DNA of 64,000 nt from Brumimicrobium glaciale. Its GTDB lineage: Bacteria > Bacteroidota > Bacteroidia > Flavobacteriales_D > Crocinitomicaceae. The stretch lies in NCBI RefSeq assembly GCF_004152935.1, contig NZ_SETE01000002.1, positions 248,001 through 312,000 on the forward strand. Direction: 5' to 3'. Each line of letters starts with the position of its first letter. Within the stretch, counting starts at the first letter, position 1. Below the pieces are notes generated by a model. That model had not been told where the DNA came from. It searched no databases and saw only the letters and a list, made by a program, of their open reading frames with translations. This document shows, in pieces, positions 35,167 to 42,125 of the stretch. The translations under genes and the position numbers were made by a program.

Positions 35167-35937
35167 ATGAAAAAAATAACAGTATTATTATTGTCTTTTA
35201 CCCTATTATCTCTTGGGTCATGTGGCAATTCTAAAGAAAGAGAAAACAAAAGTAACGATAAAGTGACATCAGAAGTTTCACATCAAGACATTAGCGGAGT
35301 TGATTTCCATGCAGAATCGAAAGATGATTCTTGGAAATTATCAATCACCTTTGATGGTAAAATCGTTTTTACAGACACAGAAAACGACATTCAATTTATG
35401 GCTGAGGAGAATGAGCTAATTGTGGCTCAAGGAGCTGATGTTGTAAATGTTATGGCACAAAATGCAACACATGTAATTCGTGTAAACATTGACATTGCTG
35501 ATTGCATGCGAGATGGAAAGCAAGTGAATATCATGATAAGAAAAATCAAGGTGAAAGATGGTTTAGACTATACAGGATGCGGGTATTACCGTGGAACTCC
35601 ACAATTACATGATATTTGGGCGCTACATCAAATCAATGGAAAAGAAATCTCAGCGGATCAATTTCCTAAAGAACTTCCTCATTTCGAGTTTAATTTAGTT
35701 ACAAAACAGATGAGTGGCTTTGCAGGTTGTAACCAAGTAAACGGTGCTTTAAAGTTTGAATACAACAAAATGATTATTGAACCATTATCATCTACAAAGA
35801 TGTATTGTGGAGAAGCATCAAATCATGAAAACGAAATTTTAAATATTTTAAGAAGTCAACCTATATATAGTCTCAATAACTTACATTTAACCCTTGAATC
35901 AACAGTAGGAAGTATCACATTAAAAAAAGTTGACTAA
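35167..35937 (+). CDS. META-domain lipoprotein (HslJ-like)
   Basis: A 256-residue lipoprotein with Cys19 in SLGSCGNS. An N-terminal region (about 40-135) resembles the COG3650-type predicted membrane domain (FHAESKDDSWKLSITFDG, YTGCGYYRGTP at its end). A C-terminal META domain (about 145-256) has WALHQINGKEI, FNLVTKQMSGFAGCNQVNG and TKMYCG. META/HslJ proteins are envelope proteins tied to heat-shock and antibiotic resistance in E. coli, with unclear mechanism. The stop overlaps the next start (TAATG), so it is translationally coupled to the 190-residue membrane protein downstream. Confidence 0.85.
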   Translation: MKKITVLLLSFTLLSLGSCGNSKERENKSNDKVTSEVSHQDISGVDFHAESKDDSWKLSITFDGKIVFTDTENDIQFMAEENELIVAQGADVVNVMAQNATHVIRVNIDIADCMRDGKQVNIMIRKIKVKDGLDYTGCGYYRGTPQLHDIWALHQINGKEISADQFPKELPHFEFNLVTKQMSGFAGCNQVNGALKFEYNKMIIEPLSSTKMYCGEASNHENEILNILRSQPIYSLNNLHLTLESTVGSITLKKVD

Positions 35938-36509
35938 TGAAATCAGAAGATAATGACAAAGTACCAACAAAACATGAAGAAACAAGCGCTTCTTCAACTG
36001 TTGGAGTGAAAGAAGAAAAGAAAAAACCGTTTTGGAAAAAGCATTTCTTAAAGCTGTTTTTGGTATTGCTACTCATCGTGAGTATTGTTTGGGGATATGC
36101 TGAAAAAAGATCAACAATATCCACTTATGAAAAGCAAATTACAGAGATCAATACTGCTCATGAAAATGAAATAGAAGTATTAGAAGGTGAACATTTGAAA
36201 CAATTAGTGAGTACACTTGCATTAGCTGTTCGTAGCGAAATGATTGCTGAGAATATGAATCAAGTGAATCAATATTTCGTTCAGTCTTTGAAAACTGTTA
36301 ATGTTCAAAGAATACTTTTAGTTAATCAAAATACTGGAAAAGCAATATTGAGTACGAACAAGAAGGACGAAGGTGCAATCTTTGATAAAAAGGAATTGGT
36401 TAACACTAAAAACCCAGTCACAAAAGTTTATGATAATTCAACTTATGCTGCTACACCAATTATGGGATTAAATACGCAATTGGGTGTGTTGATCATGCAG
36501 GTGAATTAG
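35937..36509 (+). CDS. Hypothetical membrane protein with extracytoplasmic Cache-like domain
   Basis: A 190-residue protein. Residues 1-36 are charged and cytoplasmic, a transmembrane helix lies at about 38-57 (FLKLFLVLLLIVSIVWGYAE), then a short coiled coil (STYEKQITEINTAHENEIEVL) and a compact domain. The domain, with QRILLVNQNTGKAILSTNKKDEGA and a C-terminal PIMGLNTQLGVLIMQV, has the layout of a single-Cache sensor but carries no output domain. It is translationally coupled to the META lipoprotein and followed by a terminator. The Cache similarity is a judgement from pattern only. Confidence 0.65.
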   Translation: MKSEDNDKVPTKHEETSASSTVGVKEEKKKPFWKKHFLKLFLVLLLIVSIVWGYAEKRSTISTYEKQITEINTAHENEIEVLEGEHLKQLVSTLALAVRSEMIAENMNQVNQYFVQSLKTVNVQRILLVNQNTGKAILSTNKKDEGAIFDKKELVNTKNPVTKVYDNSTYAATPIMGLNTQLGVLIMQVN

Positions 36510-36529
36510 AAAGTTAATATAATGATTAG

Positions 36530-36560
36530 AAGCATTCTCAATTTGAGGATGCTTTTTTTA
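36530..36560 (+). terminator. Rho-independent terminator
   Basis: AGCATTCTCA / TGAGGATGCT with loop ATT and seven Ts, 21 bases after the 190-residue membrane protein gene. Confidence 0.88.
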
Positions 36561-36651
36561 TTGAAAAAATTGAAGGAAAGAAAACCAAGAAATGAAAATA
36601 ATTATTAAAATTGGAATCATTCTTGCTTAACTAATATCAAATTAAGAAATC

Positions 36652-36861
36652 ATGGATTTACAAGAAGTAAAAATACCGAAATGGAAAAACAAAGAAGAGT
36701 TGTTCAAAAAACAAACTTTTGACGCTGCACTTAAAGAATTGGGTGAAAATGGGTCTTTTATTAACCCAAAGGAGGTGGAGAAACAATTAAAGTCCCCTAC
36801 TCAATCTTCTGAAACGGAAACAGAGGTAGAAACAGCATCTAAGCCATGCACTGCGGAATAA
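36652..36861 (+). CDS. Small hypothetical hydrophilic protein
   Basis: A 69-residue charged protein (MDLQEVKIPKWKNKEELFKK at the start) with a Ser/Thr/Glu-rich tail ending PCTAE. No signal peptide or membrane segment is present. It resembles short Bacteroidota proteins of unknown role and may be real because it has a plain ATG, lies after a terminator, and is followed directly by a period-7 repeat array. I cannot assign a function. Confidence 0.5.
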   Translation: MDLQEVKIPKWKNKEELFKKQTFDAALKELGENGSFINPKEVEKQLKSPTQSSETETEVETASKPCTAE

Positions 36862-36864
36862 AGT

Positions 36865-36899
36865 AATTGATAATTCACAATTGATAATTGACAATTGTG
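36865..36899. repeat. Period-7 AATTNNN array (left flank of the kdsC relic)
   Basis: Five heptamers in register: AATTGAT, AATTCAC, AATTGAT, AATTGAC, AATTGTG. It bounds the decayed gene copy on the left, with a partly complementary array at 37154-37181 on its right. Confidence 0.75.
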
Positions 36900-36934
36900 T
36901 TTTACATTCCATATAGAAAATACAGCATAAAAAT

Positions 36935-37150
36935 AGACACTCCTGTCTAATCTTAAAGCATCGAAGTCATCTCCGATAAGTCAAATTTCAAATAAATCAA
37001 TATCTAGCTTTTTAGATTAATCTTTTACACTATAAATTTGGAATGTTTTATTTTGTTATCGTCAAACATAAACATGTTCAATTCAATAGTCCTTCCCCTG
37101 ATTGTACAATTTGAATCCATAAAAGATAATCCTAACATCATTACCAGTTT
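36935..37150 (-). pseudogene. Decayed partial copy of the adjacent KdsC-family phosphatase gene
   Basis: The stretch aligns collinearly with kdsC bases 37320-37525, same orientation. Matching blocks include TCATCTCCGATAA (versus TCGTCTCCGATAA), AAATCAATATCTAGCTTTTT (versus AAATCAATATTTAGCTTTTT), AACATAAACATGTTCAATT (versus AACATAAAGATGTTCAATT) and CAATTTGAATCCATA (versus TAATTTGAATCCAGA). It corresponds to about residues 110-172 of the phosphatase (from GIISSG to GDDIND) and has no open frame. It is bounded on both sides by heptamer arrays, so a duplication between repeats followed by decay is the likely origin. Confidence 0.75.
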
Positions 37151-37153
37151 ATT

Positions 37154-37181
37154 AATTATCAATTGTTAATTGTTAATTCAA
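37154..37181. repeat. Period-7 AATTNNN array overlapping the phosphatase stop codon
   Basis: AATTATC, AATTGTT, AATTGTT, AATTCAA in register. The last unit contains the stop codon (complement of 37178-37180) of the KdsC-family gene. Confidence 0.75.
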
Positions 37182-37849
37182 CCCAGTGGCTCGTCTAATA
37201 AATAGTTATCGATAAATTCACGTACACAACCACGACCACCTTTGCTATTCAAAACAAGATCGACTTGTGCTTTTACTACTGGCACAGCATCTGAAGGCGC
37301 AGCAGAGAAACCAACACTTTTCATCACTTGCAAATCGTTGATATCGTCTCCGATAATTCCAACTTCCGACAAATCAATATTTAGCTTTTTGCACCAGCCG
37401 TTTAGAATGTCAATTTTAGGATCTCTTCCAACATAAAGATGTTCAATTTTCAATAGTTCTGCTCTAGCTTTTACCATTTGTAATTTGAATCCAGAGGAAA
37501 TAATTCCTACCTCAACACCAGACTTTTTCAGGGCCATTATTGCCATTCCGTCTTTGGCGTTGTACTTTTTGATTTGGTCGCCATTCTCAGTAAAAAACAT
37601 TCCAGCATCCGTCATCACTCCATCGACATCTAAAATCAATAATTTGATTTTCTTTGCTTTTTGAGGATCAACTGTCATGTTGTATGACAAAAGATTGACG
37701 AAATCTAGATCATTTCGGTAACAGAAAAGCTCAAGTGTGCCTAAAGTTAAATCTTCAACTTTAGACACCTTGTTCTCTTTTAAATATTGTTCTAAACTGC
37801 TTTTGTTTTTAACTAAAACAGCTTCGATATTTGCGTTTAATAATTTCAT
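37178..37849 (-). CDS. KdsC-family HAD phosphatase with N-terminal extension
   Basis: A 223-residue protein whose C-terminal 155 residues are a KdsC-type (C0 cap-less, tetrameric) HAD phosphatase: LILDVDGVMTD with nucleophile D74 and D76, IISSG at 117-120, K145 in GRDPKID, GDDINDL with D168 and D169, and the KdsC-typical tail GGRGCVRE. KdsC removes the phosphate from Kdo-8-phosphate; relatives act on KDN-9-phosphate. Residues 1-67 (containing VEDLTLGTLELFCYRNDLDF) are not part of KdsC, which is usually about 170 residues. It abuts the DAHP-synthase-like gene upstream, sharing a base (TAATG), and is the third gene of the unit. Confidence 0.88.
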   Translation of the reverse strand: MKLLNANIEAVLVKNKSSLEQYLKENKVSKVEDLTLGTLELFCYRNDLDFVNLLSYNMTVDPQKAKKIKLLILDVDGVMTDAGMFFTENGDQIKKYNAKDGMAIMALKKSGVEVGIISSGFKLQMVKARAELLKIEHLYVGRDPKIDILNGWCKKLNIDLSEVGIIGDDINDLQVMKSVGFSAAPSDAVPVVKAQVDLVLNSKGGRGCVREFIDNYLLDEPLG

Positions 37850-38847
37850 TATACGATTTTATACCCAACACTATTTGCAACAGGTTCGATTGCTGATTTC
37901 ATCGCTCTAAATTGATCATGAGTTAATTGCTGCGCTGCATCAGACTTCGCTACAGAAGGATCTGGATGCGCTTCTATAATTAATCCGTCAATTCCCATTG
38001 CTACACAAGCTTTGGCTAATTTTTCAACTCCGTAACGGTAACCCAATGCATGACTAGGATCCAAAACGATGGGTAAGTTTGTGTATTCTTGTAAATAAGC
38101 TACTCCACAAAGGTCAAGCGTAAATCTTGTTTTCGTTTCGAAAGTTCTAATTCCACGTTCACATAAAATAACTTGGTCGTTCCCTCCTGCTAAAATAAAC
38201 TCAGCTGCCTGAACGAATTCCTGAAGTGTAGAACCAAATCCACGTTTTAATAAAACTGGTTTGTTAATTTTAGCACAAGCACGTAAAATCCCTTGATCGT
38301 ACATTGCTTTTGCTCCAATTTGAATAATATCACTGTGTTCAATCACTTCATCAACATGAGTAGCATCTCTTACTTCTGTAATAACGCTTAATCCGTGTTC
38401 TTTTCGCATTTGAGCTAACAATTTCAACCCTTCCAAGCCTAAACCTTGGAAACTATAAGGCGAAGTTCTTGGTTTGTAGCATCCACCACGCAAAGTTGTT
38501 AATCCTAAAGATTTGATCAATTGAGCACTTTCTTGAATTTGCTCTAAAGACTCTACAGAACAAGGTCCACCAATTAGAATCGTGTTTTTTGAATTTCCAC
38601 CAATTGTTAAATCACCGATTTTTACCTCACGTGTTTCTTTTTGGAATTCACGAGAAGCCAATTGCATATCATTTGCGAATACCCAATTTTGATCAACCTT
38701 ACCTTCTAAAGCTGCTGGAACTTCTTTAACAGAAGAAGAAGTAATCAAATGTTCACTTCCCTTGTAAGAAATGTGAAACGCTTTGTGCTGTTCTGCTAAT
38801 TTTGCAGCTTCCGCACTATGAACCGATGTATTTAGTTTTAAAATCAT
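37849..38847 (-). CDS. DAHP synthase / Kdo8P synthase family enzyme (3-deoxy-7-phosphoheptulonate synthase type)
   Basis: A 332-residue PEP-dependent aldolase-type synthase. An N-terminal ferredoxin-like domain (about 1-70) as in type I-beta DAHP synthases precedes the TIM barrel. Metal ligands match the Thermotoga enzyme: C96 (GGPCSVES), H266 (DPSHALG), E292 (IEAHPDP) and D303. KPRTSPYSFQGLG at 125-137 fits erythrose-4-phosphate users rather than Kdo8P synthase. However the usual GARNMQN is replaced by GAKAMYD (178-184), so substrate choice may differ. Its start overlaps the RPE-CBS gene by four bases. It may be the shikimate entry enzyme, or serve a sugar-acid pathway with its neighbours. 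Confidence 0.87.
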   Translation of the reverse strand: MILKLNTSVHSAEAAKLAEQHKAFHISYKGSEHLITSSSVKEVPAALEGKVDQNWVFANDMQLASREFQKETREVKIGDLTIGGNSKNTILIGGPCSVESLEQIQESAQLIKSLGLTTLRGGCYKPRTSPYSFQGLGLEGLKLLAQMRKEHGLSVITEVRDATHVDEVIEHSDIIQIGAKAMYDQGILRACAKINKPVLLKRGFGSTLQEFVQAAEFILAGGNDQVILCERGIRTFETKTRFTLDLCGVAYLQEYTNLPIVLDPSHALGYRYGVEKLAKACVAMGIDGLIIEAHPDPSVAKSDAAQQLTHDQFRAMKSAIEPVANSVGYKIV

Positions 38848-39845
38848 ATTTCTCCTTTAATTAAGTTTATAAAGGTAACAATACCTTTTGCTTTATTATT
38901 ATTGTCAATCACGGGCATATACATTACCGGATAGCTTTGCTTTCTTACCATCAATAGCATTTCATCTACGTTTGCCTCTGCATCAATCGTAATTGGATTA
39001 CTGTTGATCATTTCTTTAACATGCAATCCTGGAATATCTTCAAAGTTTTTAATCAATGCTTTTCTAACATCGGCATTTGAGATAATTCCTTCGAAATCTC
39101 CATTCTTTTCAACTAAAGTGAATCCTTGTTTCCCACTGTCAATGGCTTCTAAAACTTGCTTGAAAGTCATAGTTCCAAAATCAACAGTTGGACACTCTTC
39201 AATTGGAATCATGAAATCTTTAATCATAAACCTAGATTCGATTGCACGCTTCGTTAAATCCATCAATGCATGACCAACGCTTGCTCCTTTAAACAGAAAG
39301 CTTCCAGAAACTGAGGAATGAACTCCCATGTTTCTTAATATAAATGATACTTCACCATTTACTCCACCATCAACGTGAACGTTTTTACTTGGATATTTCT
39401 TTTTGAAAGCTCTGATTTTTCTAAAGTTCTCAGGGTCGAAAACTCCACCGCTTTGTCCAGGAATTGTTGCCATAAACAATACAAAGTCAAATGAACTGTA
39501 TTCGTCAAAAGCGGTAACTGGCGTTGGAGTGATTAATGCTAAGCCTTTTTCTCCTGTGATATCCGCTGGAATTTCTAATTTCTCTGATAATTGCTCATAC
39601 TGAAACGTAACATATTCGACTGGATGTTTTCTCAATAAGTCAAAATACTTTTCTGGTGTTTCTGTGATAATGTGCAAATCAATTGGCATATCGCACCAAG
39701 TTCTAATCTTTGCTATATCATCAAAAACACGGACATCATCGTTACAATCAACATGAAGTAAATCAACTTGATGTGCTTCAAGATCGAGGATAGTTTCCTT
39801 GAGTGTTCTATTTTTATCAGAGTATATTGATCCTGAAATTTTCAT
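38844..39845 (-). CDS. Ribulose-phosphate 3-epimerase-like barrel fused to a CBS-domain pair
   Basis: A 333-residue fusion. Residues 1-200 follow ribulose-5-phosphate 3-epimerase: MKISGSIYSD, HVDCND with metal ligands H31 and D33, DLHII with H58, the loop IPGQSGGVFDP, HVDGGVN with D159, and VSGSFLFKG binding phosphate. All four epimerase metal or catalytic positions are kept. Residues 205-333 are two CBS domains (GIISNADVRKAL in the first; ITIDAEANVDEML and PVIDNNNKAKGIV in the second) closely resembling the CBS pair of KdsD arabinose-5-phosphate isomerase. The fold is therefore a KdsD-like architecture with an RPE barrel in place of SIS. It is the first gene of the unit with the synthase and phosphatase. 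Confidence 0.88.
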   Translation of the reverse strand: MKISGSIYSDKNRTLKETILDLEAHQVDLLHVDCNDDVRVFDDIAKIRTWCDMPIDLHIITETPEKYFDLLRKHPVEYVTFQYEQLSEKLEIPADITGEKGLALITPTPVTAFDEYSSFDFVLFMATIPGQSGGVFDPENFRKIRAFKKKYPSKNVHVDGGVNGEVSFILRNMGVHSSVSGSFLFKGASVGHALMDLTKRAIESRFMIKDFMIPIEECPTVDFGTMTFKQVLEAIDSGKQGFTLVEKNGDFEGIISNADVRKALIKNFEDIPGLHVKEMINSNPITIDAEANVDEMLLMVRKQSYPVMYMPVIDNNNKAKGIVTFINLIKGEI

Positions 39846-39849
39846 ATAA

Positions 39850-40230
39850 TTATCTTTTTAATATTGGTCGAAAAGTATTGTCGGTAATCATTATCTCCAC
39901 GTCTTCGTGAAAGATTTCCTTTTTCAACGCTCTTTCTAATTCTTGTAACATTGCTTCCTCATTAATTGTAAATGAATCTGAATGATACATTTCGCGTTCA
40001 ATAAGTTTTATGACTACTGTTTTCTCTTCTCGTTCCAATTGAATTATTTGTTTCTCTTCCCCTAGAAAACCATTGTTTCTCCAGTATTTAGAAAATTCAA
40101 TGGCTTTTTCTTTATTTATTCCTTCCAAAAAATAAACACTTAAATTTCCGTTATCGATTCGGTCTCCCATCGATATTCCACAGCCTTGAAAAAGTAAAGC
40201 AACCAAGAATATAACAATCCAATTTCTCAT
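39850..40230 (-). CDS. Hypothetical lipoprotein
   Basis: A 126-residue lipoprotein from the second ATG (40230), with the lipobox ALLFQGC (Cys17). The first ATG at 40239 overlaps a TATTTTTG box, so the second is preferred. The mature part is charged and mixed alpha/beta (INKEKAIEFSKYWRNNGFLG, KKEIFHEDVEIMITDN). I do not recognise the family. The gene is five bases upstream of the RPE-CBS gene on the same strand, so it is probably the first gene of the same transcript. Confidence 0.72.
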   Translation of the reverse strand: MRNWIVIFLVALLFQGCGISMGDRIDNGNLSVYFLEGINKEKAIEFSKYWRNNGFLGEEKQIIQLEREEKTVVIKLIEREMYHSDSFTINEEAMLQELERALKKEIFHEDVEIMITDNTFRPILKR

Positions 40231-40236
40231 GATGTT

Positions 40237-40244
40237 CAAAAATA
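40237..40244 (-). promoter_or_regulatory. -7 box (TATTTTTG) for the lipoprotein/RPE-CBS/synthase/phosphatase unit
   Basis: Minus-strand TATTTTTG ends six bases before the ATG at 40230; probable promoter of the whole four-gene unit. Confidence 0.45.
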
Positions 40245-40322
40245 TAAAGATAATCTTAATTGGGATTGGTTTAGTGAGGAAAAAGATGGGTAATTAAAGG
40301 AATTATCGAATTCAACAACCTT

Positions 40323-40660
40323 TTATTCTAACTTTTTAATTTGATGGCTATAATATGTCTTTTTATAATCTAAATTAGAGGGAATAGAAGAACTAGTCGA
40401 AATACTCTTTACAAAAGCAGATATTTCAAAATCTGTATCTTTTGTTTCTGAAGTCAACGTACTCAAATAATCCTGTACTATTTTTGTTCAACTCATTTGT
40501 TTTTCGAATGCTTAGACTTTTGCTTTGTCAGCAATCTGCTTATCTATTATTAGTGTTAATTGGACTCCATATCTGAAAGTAAATATTGAACTCCATAAGT
40601 TAAAGAAATCAACTGAATGGGACAAGGATAAAAACAGATGATTCAGCAGGCTCTTAACAA
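40323..40660 (-). pseudogene. Possible gene relic
   Basis: Read on the minus strand, one frame ending at 40323 gives 53 codons of protein-like text (KIVQDYLSTLTSETKD, then ISAFVKSISTSSSIPSNLDY, then YYSHQIKKLE) and, across two in-frame stops, continues upstream as FFNLWSSIFTFRYGVQLTL and IIDKQIADKAKV. This looks like the C-terminal end of a decayed gene. The remainder of the gap 40231-40973 shows nothing recognisable. Low confidence, because AT-rich non-coding DNA can look similar. Confidence 0.35.
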
Positions 40661-40973
40661 CTGCTAGCAACGCTGATTAAAAAGCGTTTAAAAAAAAATA
40701 ATTAAAGGACATCCCTCAATTCTTTAAAATCTTTAGTTGAAAATATCGATTTAAACGTCATCACATTAATCCGAATTTATCGCAGTGAAAATTACTGTAA
40801 TTTCTATTTAAGAATTACGACTTAGTATAGCTTAATCATTTATGAAATAAAGCATATTATAAAGTATTCAAAATTCGATTTTGTAAACAACTCACTCATT
40901 CCATTTATTTCCTCAAAAAGCAAGCTAAAGTACATGAAAATCCATTAGATTTACAGAAAACAAGGAAAGTCAA

Positions 40974-41810
40974 ATGAAGCTTACAAATATGTTTTACGAA
41001 GGAGCAAATGGTCGAGAATCACAAATTGATTTTGAAGCACCAGATAGCTTTGAATACACTGATATTGTGGTTTTTATTCATGGTTACAAAGGATATAAAG
41101 ATTGGGGAGCATGGAACTTGGTTCAAAAGTATTTCGTTTCGAATGGAATAGGATTTTGCAAGTTCAATATGAGTCATAATGGTGGAACGGTTGATGATGG
41201 TATTGACTTTCCAGATTTAGAAGCTTTTTCTCTGAATAGATATAGTTACGAAGTGGAAGATGTTAAGCATGTTTTGGATTGGTTAGCGCAAAAAGTTGAT
41301 CTCGAAAACAAACGTGTACACTTAATTGGTCACAGTCGAGGAGGTGGAATTGCAATTTTATCGGCAAATGATCCTCGTGTTTCTTCTGTAATAACTTGGG
41401 CTAGTATTTCAAATATTGAAAGTCGTTTTCCTAAAGGAGAAACTTTGGAGAAATGGAAAGAAAAAGGTTTTTATACTGTAAAGAATTCGCGTACAAAGCA
41501 GGACATGCCTCATAAATATGTTTTATACGAAGATTATTTAGAAAATAAGGACAAGCTTGATATTGAATTTAAAGCTAGAAACATTAAAGTTCCGGCATTA
41601 CATATTCATGGCGATGCAGATGATTCGGTTTCTTTAACGGAATCTGAAGCGTTAGGACTTTGGACAGGTGGTAAATTAATTATTATCAATAAAGCAAATC
41701 ATACTTTTAATACGTACCAACCCTACGAAGAAGATGATATGCCAAATAAACTACATGAAGCCTGTGTATTGAGTTTTCAGTTTATTGAAACACAAGCAGA
41801 AAACGACTAA
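40974..41810 (+). CDS. Alpha/beta hydrolase
   Basis: A 278-residue cytoplasmic serine hydrolase. HGYKGYKDWGAWN forms the oxyanion region, GHSRGGGIAILSA (about residues 121-133) the nucleophile elbow, HIHGDADDSVSL the acid and NKANHTFNTYQP the catalytic histidine. The layout resembles dienelactone-hydrolase-like and BAAT/acyl-CoA thioesterase-like esterases; the substrate is not known. It is followed 9 bases later by a small membrane protein gene, probably in one transcript. Confidence 0.88.
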   Translation: MKLTNMFYEGANGRESQIDFEAPDSFEYTDIVVFIHGYKGYKDWGAWNLVQKYFVSNGIGFCKFNMSHNGGTVDDGIDFPDLEAFSLNRYSYEVEDVKHVLDWLAQKVDLENKRVHLIGHSRGGGIAILSANDPRVSSVITWASISNIESRFPKGETLEKWKEKGFYTVKNSRTKQDMPHKYVLYEDYLENKDKLDIEFKARNIKVPALHIHGDADDSVSLTESEALGLWTGGKLIIINKANHTFNTYQPYEEDDMPNKLHEACVLSFQFIETQAEND

Positions 41811-41819
41811 AAATAAGTA

Positions 41820-42035
41820 ATGTTAGAATCCCTTAGAATAAAAATTAGTAAAATGTCGTTGGGTGTGAAATTCATCGTTCGAATCATATACCCAGTGTTA
41901 ACTTATTTAGTTTTCTACTTTATTTTGCATGTGAATATGCAGGTAGAATTACAAACAGTTCAAATGTTGTTTATATTTCTGTGGCTATTGATTGAATGGC
42001 AGGTATTTTTTAAGAAACCGCAGGAGGAAAAGTGA
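41820..42035 (+). CDS. Small hypothetical membrane protein
   Basis: A 71-residue protein with two predicted transmembrane segments, about 18-38 (VKFIVRIIYPVLTYLVFYFI) and 47-64 (VQMLFIFLWLLIEWQVFF), and a basic C-terminus. It lies 9 bases after the alpha/beta hydrolase gene. No family is recognised. Confidence 0.6.
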   Translation: MLESLRIKISKMSLGVKFIVRIIYPVLTYLVFYFILHVNMQVELQTVQMLFIFLWLLIEWQVFFKKPQEEK

Positions 42036-42125
42036 TTTTTTAAGCCATTTTTAGGGAGCTTCATTCAACGCTGTACACTTTAAAACATGGGATTTTGATA
42101 GTTAATATGTATGTGTAAACATATT

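Noticed and set aside
37849-38847. Synthase called as KdsA (Kdo8P synthase)
   Set aside because: KPRTSPYSFQGLG and the N-terminal ferredoxin-like domain fit type I-beta DAHP synthases, not KdsA, although GAKAMYD is unusual for either.
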